Source: Nicotiana tabacum
Taxonomy: Eukaryota; Streptophyta; Magnoliopsida; Solanales; Solanaceae
Assembly: GCF_000715075.1 (NCBI RefSeq)
Contig: NC_134084.1
Location: 4,342,501 to 4,406,500 of the forward strand
Reading direction: 5' to 3'
Length of the DNA: 64,000 nt
Part shown: positions 34,763 through 46,555 of the stretch, piece by piece
Layout of the letters: every line of letters starts with the position of its first letter
Position numbering within the stretch: position 1 is the stretch's first letter
The notes under the pieces: generated by a model
The model's database searches: none
What the model saw: only the letters and a program-made list of their open reading frames with translations
Told to the model about the DNA's origin: nothing
Position numbers and translations under genes: made by a program

Positions 34763-36312
34763 ATGGAGAGAACACGCGCTTCCTCATCTACCACTCAGCA
34801 GCCCGAGCCCCCAGCAGCAGCTCCCACTAGGGGCAGAGGGCGAGGCCGTGCCAGAGGCCTAGGTAGGGGTAGAGCTCAGCCCCGAGCAACAGCACCAGTG
34901 GCGGAGCCTCAAGTTGATTTTGGGGAGGAGGTTCTGGCCCCAGCAGTTCCGGTGGGCCCAATAAAGGTCCCAGAGGGGTTCATTGCCACCCCAATTCTTC
35001 AGGATGCTTTGGTCCGATTGGTGGGTCTCATGGAGAGTGTCACCCGAGAGGGTTTGCTTCCCGTAGCACCAGCCACTTCTCAGGCTGGAGGAGGGGCTGA
35101 AACTCCTGCTACATGCACTCCAGAGCAGGTAGCTCCCTAGGTTCAGGTTCCAATAGTTAAACCAGCTATGGCAGTTCAGCCGGGTGTAGTGGCTCAGACC
35201 GGCTATGGAGCATCTATGTCTGCCGATGCTTTGTGAAGGCTGGATAGGTTCACCAAGCTCTTCACTTCTACATTCAGCGGTGCATCTACTGAGGATCCCC
35301 AGGATTATCTGGATAGTTGTCACGAGGTTCTTCGGAACATGGGGATCGTTGAGACCAATGGAGTTGATTTTGCTACCTTTCGTCTGTATGGATCCGCCAA
35401 TACTTGGTGGAGGAATTATTGCTTAGCTAGACCAGCCAGTTCGCCATCTTTAACTTGGGAGCAGTTCATAGCATTGTTTTTGGAGAAGTTTCTCCTCGTG
35501 ACTCAGAGAGAGGCCTTTCGGAGGCAGTTTGAGCGCCTCCAGCAGGGTTCCATGACGGTCACCCATTATGAGACCAGGTTCATCGATCTAGCTCACCATG
35601 CTCTTGTCATACTTCCCACAGAGAGTTAGAGAGAGAGAGAGAGAGAGACGGTGAGGAGGTTTATTGATGGTCTTATTCAGCCGATTCGTCTTCAGATGGC
35701 CAAGGAGGCCGAGAGTGAGATCACTTTCCAGGAGACGGCTAATGTGGCCCGCAAAGTTGAGATGGTTCTGTCATAGGGAGGTGGTCATGGGTCGGATAAG
35801 AGGCCCCGCCATTCAGGCAGATCCAGTGGTACCTCGTTTGGAGGTAAAAATTCATATGGTAGAGGCCATACTCCTAGGCTCTTTCAGTCAGCTCTCCAAG
35901 TCTCCCATGGCACTTCAGGTGGTCGTGGTTCTTAGACGCACTATTCTGATCAGCAGCCTTACAGCGCACTACCAGTTCCTATCAGTGCAACACTGCTTCA
36001 TAGTTTCTGAGGTGGTCATTCAGGTCAACAGGGCCAGTAATTTCAGCAGCAGAGGGCTTGTTACACTTGTGGTGATCTGGGTCACATTGCCAGGTTTTGC
36101 CCTCGAGCACCGAGTAGTTCTCAGCATTAAGGTTCTCATGCTATGGTACATACATCAGGTGTTCCACAGCCCGCCCAGCCAGCTAGAGGTGGGGGTAGAG
36201 GTGCTAGAGGTGGAGGTAGAGGTCCTAAAGGTGGAGCTCAGGCCGCCAAAGGTAGAGGCCAGCCAACAGCAGTCCATCCCAGAGATGTGGTTCAGGTGGT
36301 GGGGCCCAGCCC
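34763..36312 (+). pseudogene. Chromovirus Gag remnant
   Basis: I chose the ATG at 34763 because it begins MERTRASS before a Pro/Ala and Arg/Gly-rich N-terminus. A retrotransposon gag core follows (DPQDYLDSCHEVLRNMG, WW.NYCLARP, LTWEQFIALFLEKF, QGSMTVTHYETRFIDLAHHA), then a CCHC knuckle CYTCGDLGHIARFCP near 36058-36105 and a Gly/Arg-rich repeat tail. One frame runs through, with stops at 35138, 35234, 35627, 35774, 35933, 36008, 36038 and 36128. A GA microsatellite at 35627-35649 keeps the frame. A frame change occurs before the protease. Confidence 0.9.
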
Positions 36313-36777
36313 CGATGTTATGCCCTTCTAGCCAAGCTCGAGGCTGAATCTTCAAATACAGTCATTACAGGTACCATTCTGGTTTGTGATAGAGATGCTT
36401 TAGTGCTATTTGATCCAGGGTCTACGTATTCATATGTGTCATCTCATTTTGCACCGTACCTGGTCACGCCTAGTGATTCATTGAGTATTCCTATTTATAT
36501 GTCTACACCAGTGGGTGATTCTATTGTGGTCGATCGAGTTCATCGTTCTTGTATTGTGGTAATTGGAGGTCTTGAGACCCATGTTGATTTGTTGTTTTTA
36601 GACATAGTCGACTTCGATGTTATATTGGGGATGGACTGGTTATCCCCGTACCACGCTATCTCGGATTGCCATGCCAAGACTGTGACCTTAGCCTTACCGG
36701 ATTTTCCCAGTTTAGAGTGGAGAGGGACTCCTAGTCATTCTACCCATAGTGTTATTTCGTATGTGAAGGTTCGGTAA
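36313..36777 (+). pseudogene. Chromovirus aspartic protease remnant
   Basis: The frame shows LVLFDPGSTYSYVSS (the catalytic Asp block; DPG replaces the usual DSG, which I recall as common in this plant clade) and the conserved DVILGMDWLSPYHAISDCHAK segment. It is closed by TAA at 36775, directly before the RT frame, which continues in the same phase. Confidence 0.88.
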
Positions 36778-36786
36778 AAGGGGTGT

Positions 36787-38664
36787 TTGGCCTATTTGGA
36801 TTATGTTCGTGATTCCAGCGCTGAGGTTCCCTCTATTGATTCAGTGCCCGTAATTTGTGAGTTTCCTGAGGTTTTCCCTTCTGACTTGCCGGGGATGCCA
36901 CCCGACCGGGATATTAATTTCTGCATTGATCTGGCTCTAGGCACCCAGCCTATTTCTATTCCGCCATACCACATGGCCCCGCCAGAGTTGAAGGAGCAGT
37001 TGCAAGACTTGCTTGAGAAGGGTTTCATTAGACCCAGCATTTTGCCTTGGGGTGCGCCGGTGTTGTTTGTTAAGAAAAAGGATGGTTCAATAAGAATGTG
37101 CATTGATTACCGGCAATTGAACAAGGTTACAATCAAGAATAAGTATCCACTGCTGAGGATTGATGATTTGTTCGATCAGCTTCAAGGTGCCAAGGTATTT
37201 TCAAAGATAGACTTGAGGTCTGGCTACCATCAGTTGAGTATTAGGGCATCCGATGTCCCTAAGACAGCTTTCCGCGCTCGGTACGAGCATTATGAGTTCT
37301 TGGTTATGTCATTCGGGTTGACAAATGCCCCAACAGCTTTTATGGATTTGATGAACCGAGTGTTCAGGACTTATTTGGACTCATTCGTGATAGTCTTCAT
37401 TGATGATATTTTGATATATTCCCGCATCCAGGAGGAGCACGAGCAGCATCTCAGAGTGGTTCTTCAAACTCTGAAGGATAGTCAGCTATATGCGAAGTTC
37501 TCGAAGTGTAAGTTCTGGTTGAGTTCAGTTGCATTCCTGTGCATGTCGTACCAGTAGGGGTATTTAGGTTGACCTGAAGAAGATTGAGGCAGTCAAGAAC
37601 TGTCCTAGACCAGCATCAGCTATAGAGATTCGGAGTTTCTTGGGATTGACAAGCTACTATCGTCGGTTCGTGGAAGGGTTCTCATCTATCGTAGCCCCGA
37701 TGACCAGGTTGACCTAGAAGGGTGCCCAGTTCAAATGGTCAGACAAGTCTGAGGCGAGCTTTCAGAGGCTCAATACAGCTCTAACTACGGCACCAGTGTT
37801 AGTATTGCCCACAGGTTCAGGGCCTTACACGTCTATTGTGATGCTTCCTGTATTGGGCTTGGTGCAGTTTTAATGTAGGATGGCAAGGTCATTGCCTATG
37901 CTTCGAGGCAGTTGAAGATTCATGAGAAAAACTATCCAATGCATGATTTGGAGTTGGCAGCCATTGTTCACGAATTGAAGATTTTGAGGCACTATTTGTA
38001 TGGTGTGGCATGTGAGGTGTTTACTGACCACAAATGTCTTCAGCACTTGTTCAAGCAAAAGGAGTTTAATTTGAGGCAGAGAAAGTGGCTGGAGTTGTTA
38101 AAGGATTATGACATCACTATCTTATATCACCCGAGGAAGGCCAATATGGTGGTCGATGCTTTGAGTACGAAGTCAGCCAGTATGGGTAGTCTTGCTTATA
38201 TTCCGGTCACTCACAGGTCACTTGCTTTGGATGTTCAGGCCTTAGCCAATCGATTCATAAGGTTGGATATTTCAGAGCATGGTCGGGTATTAGCTTGCAC
38301 GGTCTCTCGTTCTTCATTATTGGAGTGTATCCGTGATTGGCAGTTTGATGATCCCCATTTGTGTGTCCTTAGAGACATGGTGCAGCGAGGAGGTGCCAAG
38401 CAGGTTACCTTAGATACTGATGGAGTCTTGAGATTGCAGGGGCGAGTTTGTGTGCCCAATGTGGATGGGCTTCGAGAGTTGATTTTAGAGGAGGCCCATA
38501 GTTCCCGGTACTCTATTCATCCGGGCGTCGCGAAGATGTATCAGGATTTGCGGCAATATTATTGGTGGCGTAGAATGAAGAAGGATATTGTGACATATGT
38601 GGCACGGTGTTTGAATTGTCAGCAGGTTAAGTACGAGCATCATAGGCCTGGTGGTTTAATTTAA
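36787..38664 (+). pseudogene. Chromovirus reverse transcriptase, RNase H and integrase zinc domain remnant
   Basis: RT motifs follow in order: [17 protein letters not shown] start, [48 protein letters not shown] and the FIDD catalytic motif (37396-37407). The frame then shifts near 37540, is broken by TAG at 37715, shifts again near 37832 and has TAG at 37876. RNase H shows VYCDAS-like and [10 protein letters not shown] segments. The end carries the HHCC zinc domain ([15 protein letters not shown]...CLNCQQVK) and a TAA at 38662. Confidence 0.92.
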
Positions 38665-39792
38665 AGGATTGAGCTTCCCGAGTAGAAGTGGGAGCGGATC
38701 ACTATGGACTTCGTTACTGGACTTCCGCTGACTCGGAGGAAGTTCGACGCAGTTTGGGTCATTGTTGATAGGCTGACCAAGTCAGCGCATTTCATTCCTG
38801 TGGCAGTCTCCTATTCGTCCGAAAGGTTAGCAGAGATCTATATCCGGGAGATTGTTCATCTTCATGGTGTGTCAGTCTCTATCATTTCGGACTGAGGTAC
38901 GTAGTTCACCTCGCATTTCTGGAGAGCAGTTCAGCGAGAGTTAGGCACCCAGGTTGAGTTGAGTACAAAATTTCATCCTCAGACGGATGGGCAGTCCGAG
39001 CGGACTATTTAGATATTGGAGGATATGCTCCGAGCTTGTGTTATTGACTTTGTAGGTTCGTGGGATCAGTTTTTGCCTTTAGCAGAGTTTGCCTACAACA
39101 ATAGTTATCAGTCGAGTATCCAGATGACTCCTTATAAGGCTTTATATGGTAGGCGGTGTCGATCTCCGGTTGGATGATTTGAGCCGGGAGAGGCTTGGTT
39201 GTTGGGTACGAATCTGGTTCAGGAGGCCTTGGACAAGGTTAGGATCATTCAGGATAGACTGCGTACAGCTCAGTCAAGGCAAAAGAGCTATGCAGATCGC
39301 AAGGTTCAAGATGTGGCTTTTATGGTTGGTGAGCGGGTATTGCTCCGAGTATCGCCTATGAAGGGCGTGATGAGATTTGGGAAGAAAGGCAAGCTTAGCC
39401 CTAGGTTCATTGGTCTGTTTGAGATTCTTGATCGAGTGGGAGAGGTGGCTTATAGACTTGCATTGCCGCCAAGCTTATCAGCCGTGCATCCAGATTTTCA
39501 TGTGTTCATGCTTCGGAGGTATCACGATGATCCATCCTACGTGTTAGATTTCAGCACTGTCCAGTTGGACAAGGACTTGTCCTATGAGGAAGAGCCGGTA
39601 GCTATTCTAGACCGGCAGGTTCGTCAGTTGAGATCCAAGAGTTTCCCTTCTTTTCGTGTTCAGTGGAGAGGTCAGCCTCCTGAGGAATCGAACTGGAAGT
39701 CCGAGTTCGACATGCGGAGCCTTTATCCTCACCTATTCCCCGACTCGGGTACTTCCTTCTTCTGTCCGTTCAAGGACGAACGGTTGTTTTAG
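38665..39792 (+). pseudogene. Chromovirus integrase core and chromodomain remnant
   Basis: The core has MDFVTGLP (first Asp), IVDRLTKSAHFIP, HGVSVSIISD (second Asp) and [12 protein letters not shown] (catalytic Glu). Stops lie at 38683, 38893, 38902, 39010 and 39175. The last open part (39199-39792) has the GPY/F-like segment KLSPRFIGLFEILDRVG.VAYRLALP and a C-terminal chromodomain (about residues 128-180 of that segment: EEPVAILDRQVRQLR...VQWRG...ESNWKSEFDM). Chromodomains direct chromovirus integration to particular chromatin in related elements. Confidence 0.92.
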
Positions 39793-39802
39793 AGGTGGAG
39801 AA
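39791..39802 (+). promoter_or_regulatory. Chromovirus polypurine tract
   Basis: AGAGGTGGAGAA lies directly before the TG of the 3' LTR and overlaps the pol stop codon. Confidence 0.8.
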
Positions 39803-42800
39803 TGTACCTATTTTCTTATCCATTATATGCTTCCGAGGCCTTGAAAACCTCATTTAGAGTCGCCTCGATTTGCATGCACAGTCCGAGCGCGTAGCCGGAA
39901 AGCTTAAATATGAAATTCTGTGAAAAAAACTAAGTTATGAGTTTAAAATGAATAAATTTGACTTCGGTCAACATTTTGGGTAAACGGACCCAGACCCGTG
40001 ATTTGACGGTTCTAGAGGGTCCGTAGGAAAATATGGGACTCAGCCGTATTCCCGGAATTCAATTCCGAGGTCCCGAGCCCGAGAAGTGAATTTTTAAAGA
40101 AAATTGTTTTTCTGAAATTGTTAAGGAAAATTGAAATGAAATTTGATTAGAACTTGTTGGTATCGGGCCCGTATTTTGGTTTTGGTGCCCCGTACAGGTC
40201 TTATATATGATTTAAGATGTTTCTGTAAAGTTTGGCTAAAATTGGACGTTGTTTGACGTGTTTCAGAATTGAAATCTTAAATTTGAACTTGATGAAGTTT
40301 TTGGAAAAACTCTTGATTTTGAGGTTTGATTCATTGTTTTTAGGTTAGTTTGGCGATTTGATCGCATGGATAAGTTGGTATGAAATTGTTGAGTTAGTAC
40401 GTGTGTTTGGTTAGGAGCCTCGAGGGCTCGGGAGTGTTTCGGAATGGTTTTTGGCCTTAGAAGTGTTGCAGATTTTCTGCTGTTGTGCACAAGGAATTTA
40501 TTCTCCGCATTCGCGTGGACTCACTCGCGAACATGTAAGGGAAAATTCCCAGGAGTTCATTTTCTTCTTCGCGAACACGAAGTTAGTGACGCGAATGCGA
40601 AGCTGAGGGGGGTAGACCCTTCGTGAACGCGTCCCTTCTCTCGCGAACGCGTAGGGTACAGGGGGAAGGGCCACCAAATTTGTTCAACGCAAACGCGGCT
40701 CATGGTACGCGAACGCGAGGCTCGAGGAGATTACTCTCCGCGAACGCGAGCCCCTGTGTCATGAACACGAAGGTCTTTAGACCTGGACCATCGCGAACGC
40801 GAAGGGCAATTTTTCCCAGTTACTTTAAAACCCCAAAACAGAACCATTACGGGATTTTCACAAAACTTCACAAACTCCTTCTTCTCCAAAGTTCTAGGGC
40901 GACTTTTGAAGCATCATTTTACCATTAACTCGTGGGTTAGTAATCTTTAACTCGTTTCCTTCATTTTTCATCAACATCTATAGAAATTCTAGGCCTAAAA
41001 CATGTAATTAAGGGTAGAAGTTAGGGAATTTGGTAGAGTTAGGGCTTTTTGATTTTTCTTGAATTAGACCTCATTTTGGGGTCGAATTTGAAAGTAAATT
41101 AAATATTCGGGCTCGTGGGTGAATGGGTGATTTGATTTTGGTCCGAACCTCGTGTTTTGACCAAGCCCCGGGTTGATTTTTGGGATTTTGGGAAGAATGC
41201 TTGGAAAGCTATAATTAGGCATTGGGTTCGCATTGTTTAGCATTTATTGATGTATTGAAGTCATTGTTATATAGATACAATCGATTTGGAGCCAAATTCG
41301 AAAGGAAAAGCAGTAATTGAGGATTGATTTGGCCGTGGAAGTTTGAGGTAAGTGTTTGGTCTAACCTTAGCTTGAGGGATTAGGGGTTGAGTCTTATTTG
41401 TTACGTGCTAATTGTCGAGTACGACGTATAGGCATGGTGACGAGTATCTATACGTGAGTGTCTAGCATGACCGTGAGTCTTTATATTGCGGATATTCTGA
41501 TTTTGTTGTATCTTTCATGCCTTAATGATGATTTCTATATGTTGTAAAAAGCATGTGAAAGAAATTGTGATCTTTGAAATTCGAGGAGCATTGTCTCGAG
41601 TTATAATATGAATTGTGAAAGTATATGAGATAATTGAACCCTTTGGAGCATTGACTCAAATGGTAAGGTGAGTTATAAAGTAAGAAGTGAAAGAAAGAGA
41701 AAGAGTTATTGAATTATTCCCTTGTCGGGATGTTTGTTGCTTTGTTGATTATCTCCCTTGCCGGGATGTTGAGATTTATTGGTATTGTTCCCTTGCCGGG
41801 ATTTAGCTATTTAATTGTATTCCCTTGCCGGGATTTCTACCATTATTTGTCTACTCCCTTGCCTATTTGTGATTGTTGTTTGTGTGAGGAAGAGTGTTAA
41901 AGCACGAAGGGTGATGCCGTGCATTGTTTGGTATTGTGAGGAAAGAGTGTAAAGCACGAAGGGTGATATCGTGTCGTACGATGTACCATTCTGTACCGAT
42001 ATTCATTGATTATGTGGTGAGGAAAGAGAGTAAAAGCACGAAGGGTGATGCCGTGCACATTTTTATTATAAATATTGTTTGGGTGAGGACGAGAGTAAAA
42101 GCACGAAGGGTGATGCCATGCAAATCATTGAATTCTGATTCTTGTTGATATTCTGGCTTTGTTGTTTCTTACTTTTATTGAGGTTTTCTATTTGGAACTG
42201 TTACCTCCCCACAGCTTGTTTCTCCTTCCCACATTAACTGATTATTTCCTGTATTTCTTTTCTACTATATAGATATTTGAACTGCACAGGTTATTTGGTA
42301 GTATGGTCCTAGCCTTGTCACTACTTCGCTGAGGTTAGGCTAGGCACTTGCCAGCACATGGGGTCGGTTGTGCTGATACTACACTCTGTGCTCTTTTGTA
42401 CAGATCCAGGTATTGGACAACAGCAGTAGCGGGGGAGCCAGCCTTCAGTCCACCGAGACACCGAGGTAGCCTTGCAGGCGTCCGCAGGCCCGGCGTCTCC
42501 TCTATCTTATATTCATTCTGTTATCTCATGTATTCGAGAAAGACAATGTTATATTTCTTTCAAACGGTTGTATTTAGTACTCTTAGTAGTTCGTGAGTGA
42601 TGTGACACCAGTTCTTGGGTAGAGGCATATGTTGACTTTCGCGTTATTGTTCAGCTTATTTAATTTAGGTCTTCCGCTTATTTATTTAATTCCGATATTT
42701 TCATGCTATCACTGATAATTGTTGAAAGAAGTAATTTGTTAATGAAAAAGGTAGTTAAAAGTTGACTTGCCTAACTCTTATTAGTAGGCACCATCACGAC

Positions 42801-42831
42801 TCCCGAGGGTGGGAAAATCCGGGTCGTGACA
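39803..42831 (+). repeat. Chromovirus 3' LTR (3029 bp)
   Basis: Collinear with the 5' LTR and ends GGGTCGTGACA. Its start reads TGTACCTATTTTCTTATCC, whereas the 5' LTR reads TGT, about 19 extra bases, then ACCTGTTTTCTTATCC; so a small deletion removed most of the terminal block. It holds arrays at 40497-40806 and 41884-42122. Confidence 0.93.
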
Positions 42832-42836
42832 CTACA

Positions 42837-44822
42837 CTATCTTTTTGACAACAAGTTTATATATAATCTCAAAAAATAATATTATTGAACTTTGAGAATA
42901 GTAAGTTCAACTGTGGTCCTTACTGAATTAAAATATTAAATCAACATCAATTCCCAAATTAAATAGCAACTGACATTAATTCTAAAACCTCTAAGGGGTT
43001 GCAATTGTATGACGTGGTGACAGACAAGAATCAAGGGGTTATTATTCAAAGAAACCTACCCCTAAGAGATAGCTTCCCATAATATATGTATATAGATAAA
43101 GTACTATGTCAAAAGAACTACAAACATTAATGTCTTAAAATATATAAACATTATAGAATAATATTGTTTGTGCCCCTTCAGCTTATCAAATGGATAAAGG
43201 TCATAAACAATTTTCCGAGTCGCAAGTTCTTGCTACGTAAGGCAACAAATTATTCTATATTTAATAGTTTTAGTTCTCCACTCGACGTTTGGTACTCGCG
43301 TTAGGGTTCCGATTAAATCTGAGTTTGCATTCCCACATTGAGAGGTAAGACGCTTTCTAACTAAAATGATTTCATACTACAAAACACGAACCTAAAACTT
43401 CTGGTTAAAATAAATGATACCTACCATTCTATTAAACAGGAATTGGCGACAGATAAATTCTTTAGCTAAACAGAAAAATTTATCACTAATCCTATTTAGC
43501 GACAAATTATCAAAAAATTCTGTTAGCTACGAGCGATTTAGCGACAGATTAGCGACGATTCGTAGCTAATTCCAAATTTTTAGTGCCTTATTGGCTATTT
43601 ATTTTATTCATTTTACCTTTTCGTTTTGGTACACGTTCATTTTTACGTTTGATTAACTCATTTTTCTCCAAAAAATACACATGCGTTTTGGTTTTGTAAA
43701 TTGATATGCACCTTTTTTGATGACATATTAGCGAGATGAAAAGGAATTAAATGTGAATGTAATTTTTACAGCATCATATGTAGCAACATTAAATTAGACA
43801 TGATGAACGAGTAACCAACATAATTTAGATAGTGAATGCTCTAATATCGTAATCACCTAACTTAGAAAGAAAGAACAAAAGATAGAGAATATCAAGAAAA
43901 TATGACATTATTTGTTAGATTAATTCAATTCTTATTTCATACTTTTTTTTTGTTTTTTATCCGGTATCGGGAACCTATATTGGGTCTCGACTATCCCGAA
44001 TTCGCGTTGCTTGTGACTCATTTAAAGGAAATGCGCCTTGAGCTGAAACCCAAATTTTCTGATTAAGGGTAATAACACTAATCCCTTTGTGATTATTTCA
44101 TACATTTATGTAAAGAGGATTCTTGTCTATTCCTATGCATTAAGTTTTGTGATGTTAGGTATATAAACTTACTCACCCTTGTTTATTCTAATATCTACTA
44201 TATAATAAAATTTGACCATTAAGCCATAAGCCATTTTAAAAGTTCAATATCGACGACATTTTCTTGGTCCAATTACATGTCCATTGAGATCCTTAAAAGT
44301 CGAAAAGTAAAAATATAAATAATAACTACCCTTTACAAAATAATTAAATATTAATTCATGACTCCACACTGTTTATTTGATTGATAATGAAACTGAGCTT
44401 ACGCCATCCTAATTGGAATCTTTATTTATAAGCTATCAAGTTAGAGCCAAGTATGTATTAATTATGAAATAAAAGTATAAAACATAAATGAAAAAATGGG
44501 TTATTTTGCTAACCCTTATCCAGCTAGCTAATTAATTTGTTCTACGTTGGCTAGTTCTCATCTCTCTCTTCAATTATAAATCATTTTCTATTAGCAAGAA
44601 AATCAAGAAACCAACATTATTGGAGTGGACTTCAATCAAGTAATAATTTTCAACTTAATAATAAATTTAATTCATTTTTTTAACTTCGTGACTGGCTCTT
44701 GGAGCTTGTGAAAGAATGCGAGGAAATTAAATTATTATTGTTTTCTTAAGTCCACTTCGATAGTACTATCTGCTAATGTGTTTATACATGTGTGTGTTAT
44801 ATAAAACAATTTGTCGTGCCGG
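42837..44822. other. AT-rich non-coding DNA
   Basis: No gene seen. 43436-43592 has repeated 'agcgacagatt' and 'agcgacgattcgtagctaa' words typical of CACTA or other DNA-element subterminal repeats. 43957-44070 has 'tccggtatcgggaac' and 'cccgaattcgcg' words typical of a Solanaceae MITE. Boundaries are not resolved. Confidence 0.45.
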
Positions 44823-44991
44823 CAGGGGCGTAACTACAATATTAGTTACAGGTTCGGACGAATTCAAATTTTTTTCTTAAATTATATATTTTTAATGAAA
44901 AAATTATTAAATATATATAATTTATAAATATTTAATAATTATGAATTCGATAATAAATTCGTATCCCTATCAAATTCTGATTCCGCCTCTG
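44823..44991. mobile_element. hAT-type MITE (about 169 bp)
   Basis: The ends CAGGGGCGTAACT and, inverted, CAGAGGCGGAATC form short inverted repeats of the CAGGGGCGG type seen in plant hAT MITEs. Flanks (gtgccggc / gtgctgac) agree at 6 of 8 but overlap the tip. The interior is AT-rich. Confidence 0.55.
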
Positions 44992-45137
44992 TGCTGACTT
45001 CACGAAAGTTTTTCAATATTCACGTAGTTCTCACTTACTTTTCAATCTATAATGACACATGTATAATTATAGAGTGATGACTAGACAAAAGAATATTAAA
45101 TAGACTTCTGACTGATTAAACATGAAACGAAATGGAG

Positions 45138-45453
45138 TACTACTAGTTATAGGTGGAGAATCAAATACGAAAATGGATCGTTAGAACCGACCATTACGAT
45201 CTTTATCGGATGGTAGTACTATTTATTATTTTATTATATTATTCTTTTTTAAGAAAGGGTGAAGGGAATTTTGTAATGGCCCAAAAATCTAAATAGGGGT
45301 TATAAAATTTTCCATTTCCTTAAGACAGAAAACGAATCAACATTTCGATGTGATATCATATATATGCCATGTGTGAAGTGAGGTTTTGTGTACTTTATGT
45401 TATTGTGATTGAGTCTAAAACTTGCTCGATATGTGAGTTGAAGCGATATTATA
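45138..45453 (+). repeat. Direct duplication, copy 1 (316 bp)
   Basis: Begins TACTACTAGTTATAGGTGG and matches 46556-46873 with scattered substitutions and small indels. No coding frame. Confidence 0.88.
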
Positions 45454-46555
45454 GGTGATGTTCGGTTTGAAAAATGATTTTAGGCTTTCGTTGATCTTTT
45501 TGAGCTTAATTTATTGCTTATCACAAATAAAATCTATCCCTAGTAAACTCGTTTGAGCCTATAGACTTTTATTTGGCACCCACATTACGAGCCTATACCC
45601 CTTTTATTCTTAATTGACATTGTTTTGATCCTGTTACCTCTAAAAGCACTTTAATTATGAAATAAGCACTAGAAGAAGTAACGACTAAGTGTGGGGTGGT
45701 TTTCGAGTGGAACCAATAGAAGAAGAAAGGTGCATTTGTTTTGTAAAATAATACACCATTAGAGAAAATTAAAAAAGAAAAAAAAATAGTTGAAAAAATA
45801 AAGAAGAAGAAGAAAAAAAGATATAAGTGAATAAATTGTTGTCATGTTCTTGCTAGTGGGGTATAAAGTCAAATAATGCTTAAAGAAAGAGGGAATAATT
45901 TTTGGAGTGTTTGTGTAATTGAAGTGGATTGAAGAATTTGCGCTCAAAAGATATATGTGATGTGTTATAGTGCTTAAAAGAGTGAACCATTAATCCTAAA
46001 TATATCCTACCCGTCCCTTAGCCCATGTTACAACCATGAAAAAGTTCTAATTGATTTTAGATCGAGTGAGCCTACATTAGTAAAGATTTATATTCTGAGC
46101 AAGCCTATGGTACCAATTGCATGCATGTGACTTCTTTGTGAGAGTGAAATATTTTCTTTGATTGATGTGAGTCTTTAAATTATACTTTGATCATGAGATT
46201 TGAATGTGTGGACTCAACTCACTCTCTTATTCTTGTATGAGGGCACATGATTTCACATAATGTTATTAGACTTCTCTATAATATTGGGTGTTCAAGCCAT
46301 GAGTGCATTGTGATATTGAGTCGGCTTTTGAGGCTAGAATTGTTATAAGTATGTTGTCTTTGTTGTGAATATTTCTGAAGAATGACACAAGTAAAGGGAA
46401 GTGTAAGTCATGACATATGCTACAGTTTAATTGTTGATATCAACCATAGTTAAAGGCTGAGTGTATGATTAAAAATTGAATGGCTCCTCCATAATTAATA
46501 TGTATATTGATGAGGTGTAGTTACAGTTACATTGCTCGAGTGCGAGCAAGATTAA
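45454..46555. other. 1.1-kb interval between the direct duplications
   Basis: AT-rich with stops in all frames. Text such as 'gagcctatagactttt' and 'gatcgagtgagcctacatta' suggests a decayed LTR-element fragment. No domain recognised. Confidence 0.4.

Larger units (their letters stand above)
31468..42831 (+). mobile_element. Complete Ty3/gypsy chromovirus (Tekay/Del type), degenerate, 11.4 kb
   Basis: The target duplication CTACA is perfect (31463-31467 and 42832-42836). Two LTRs of about 3 kb flank an initiator-Met primer site, gag with zinc knuckle, protease, RT, RNase H, integrase and a C-terminal chromodomain. Domain order and chromodomain place it in the chromoviruses, and the long LTRs fit the Tekay/Del clade. 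Coding is destroyed by at least seventeen in-frame stops and three frameshifts, so it is a dead copy. Confidence 0.95.

Noticed and set aside
34859..35323. 154-codon minus-strand ORF
   Set aside because: Opposite-strand shadow of the chromovirus Gag; the sense frame has clear gag motifs.
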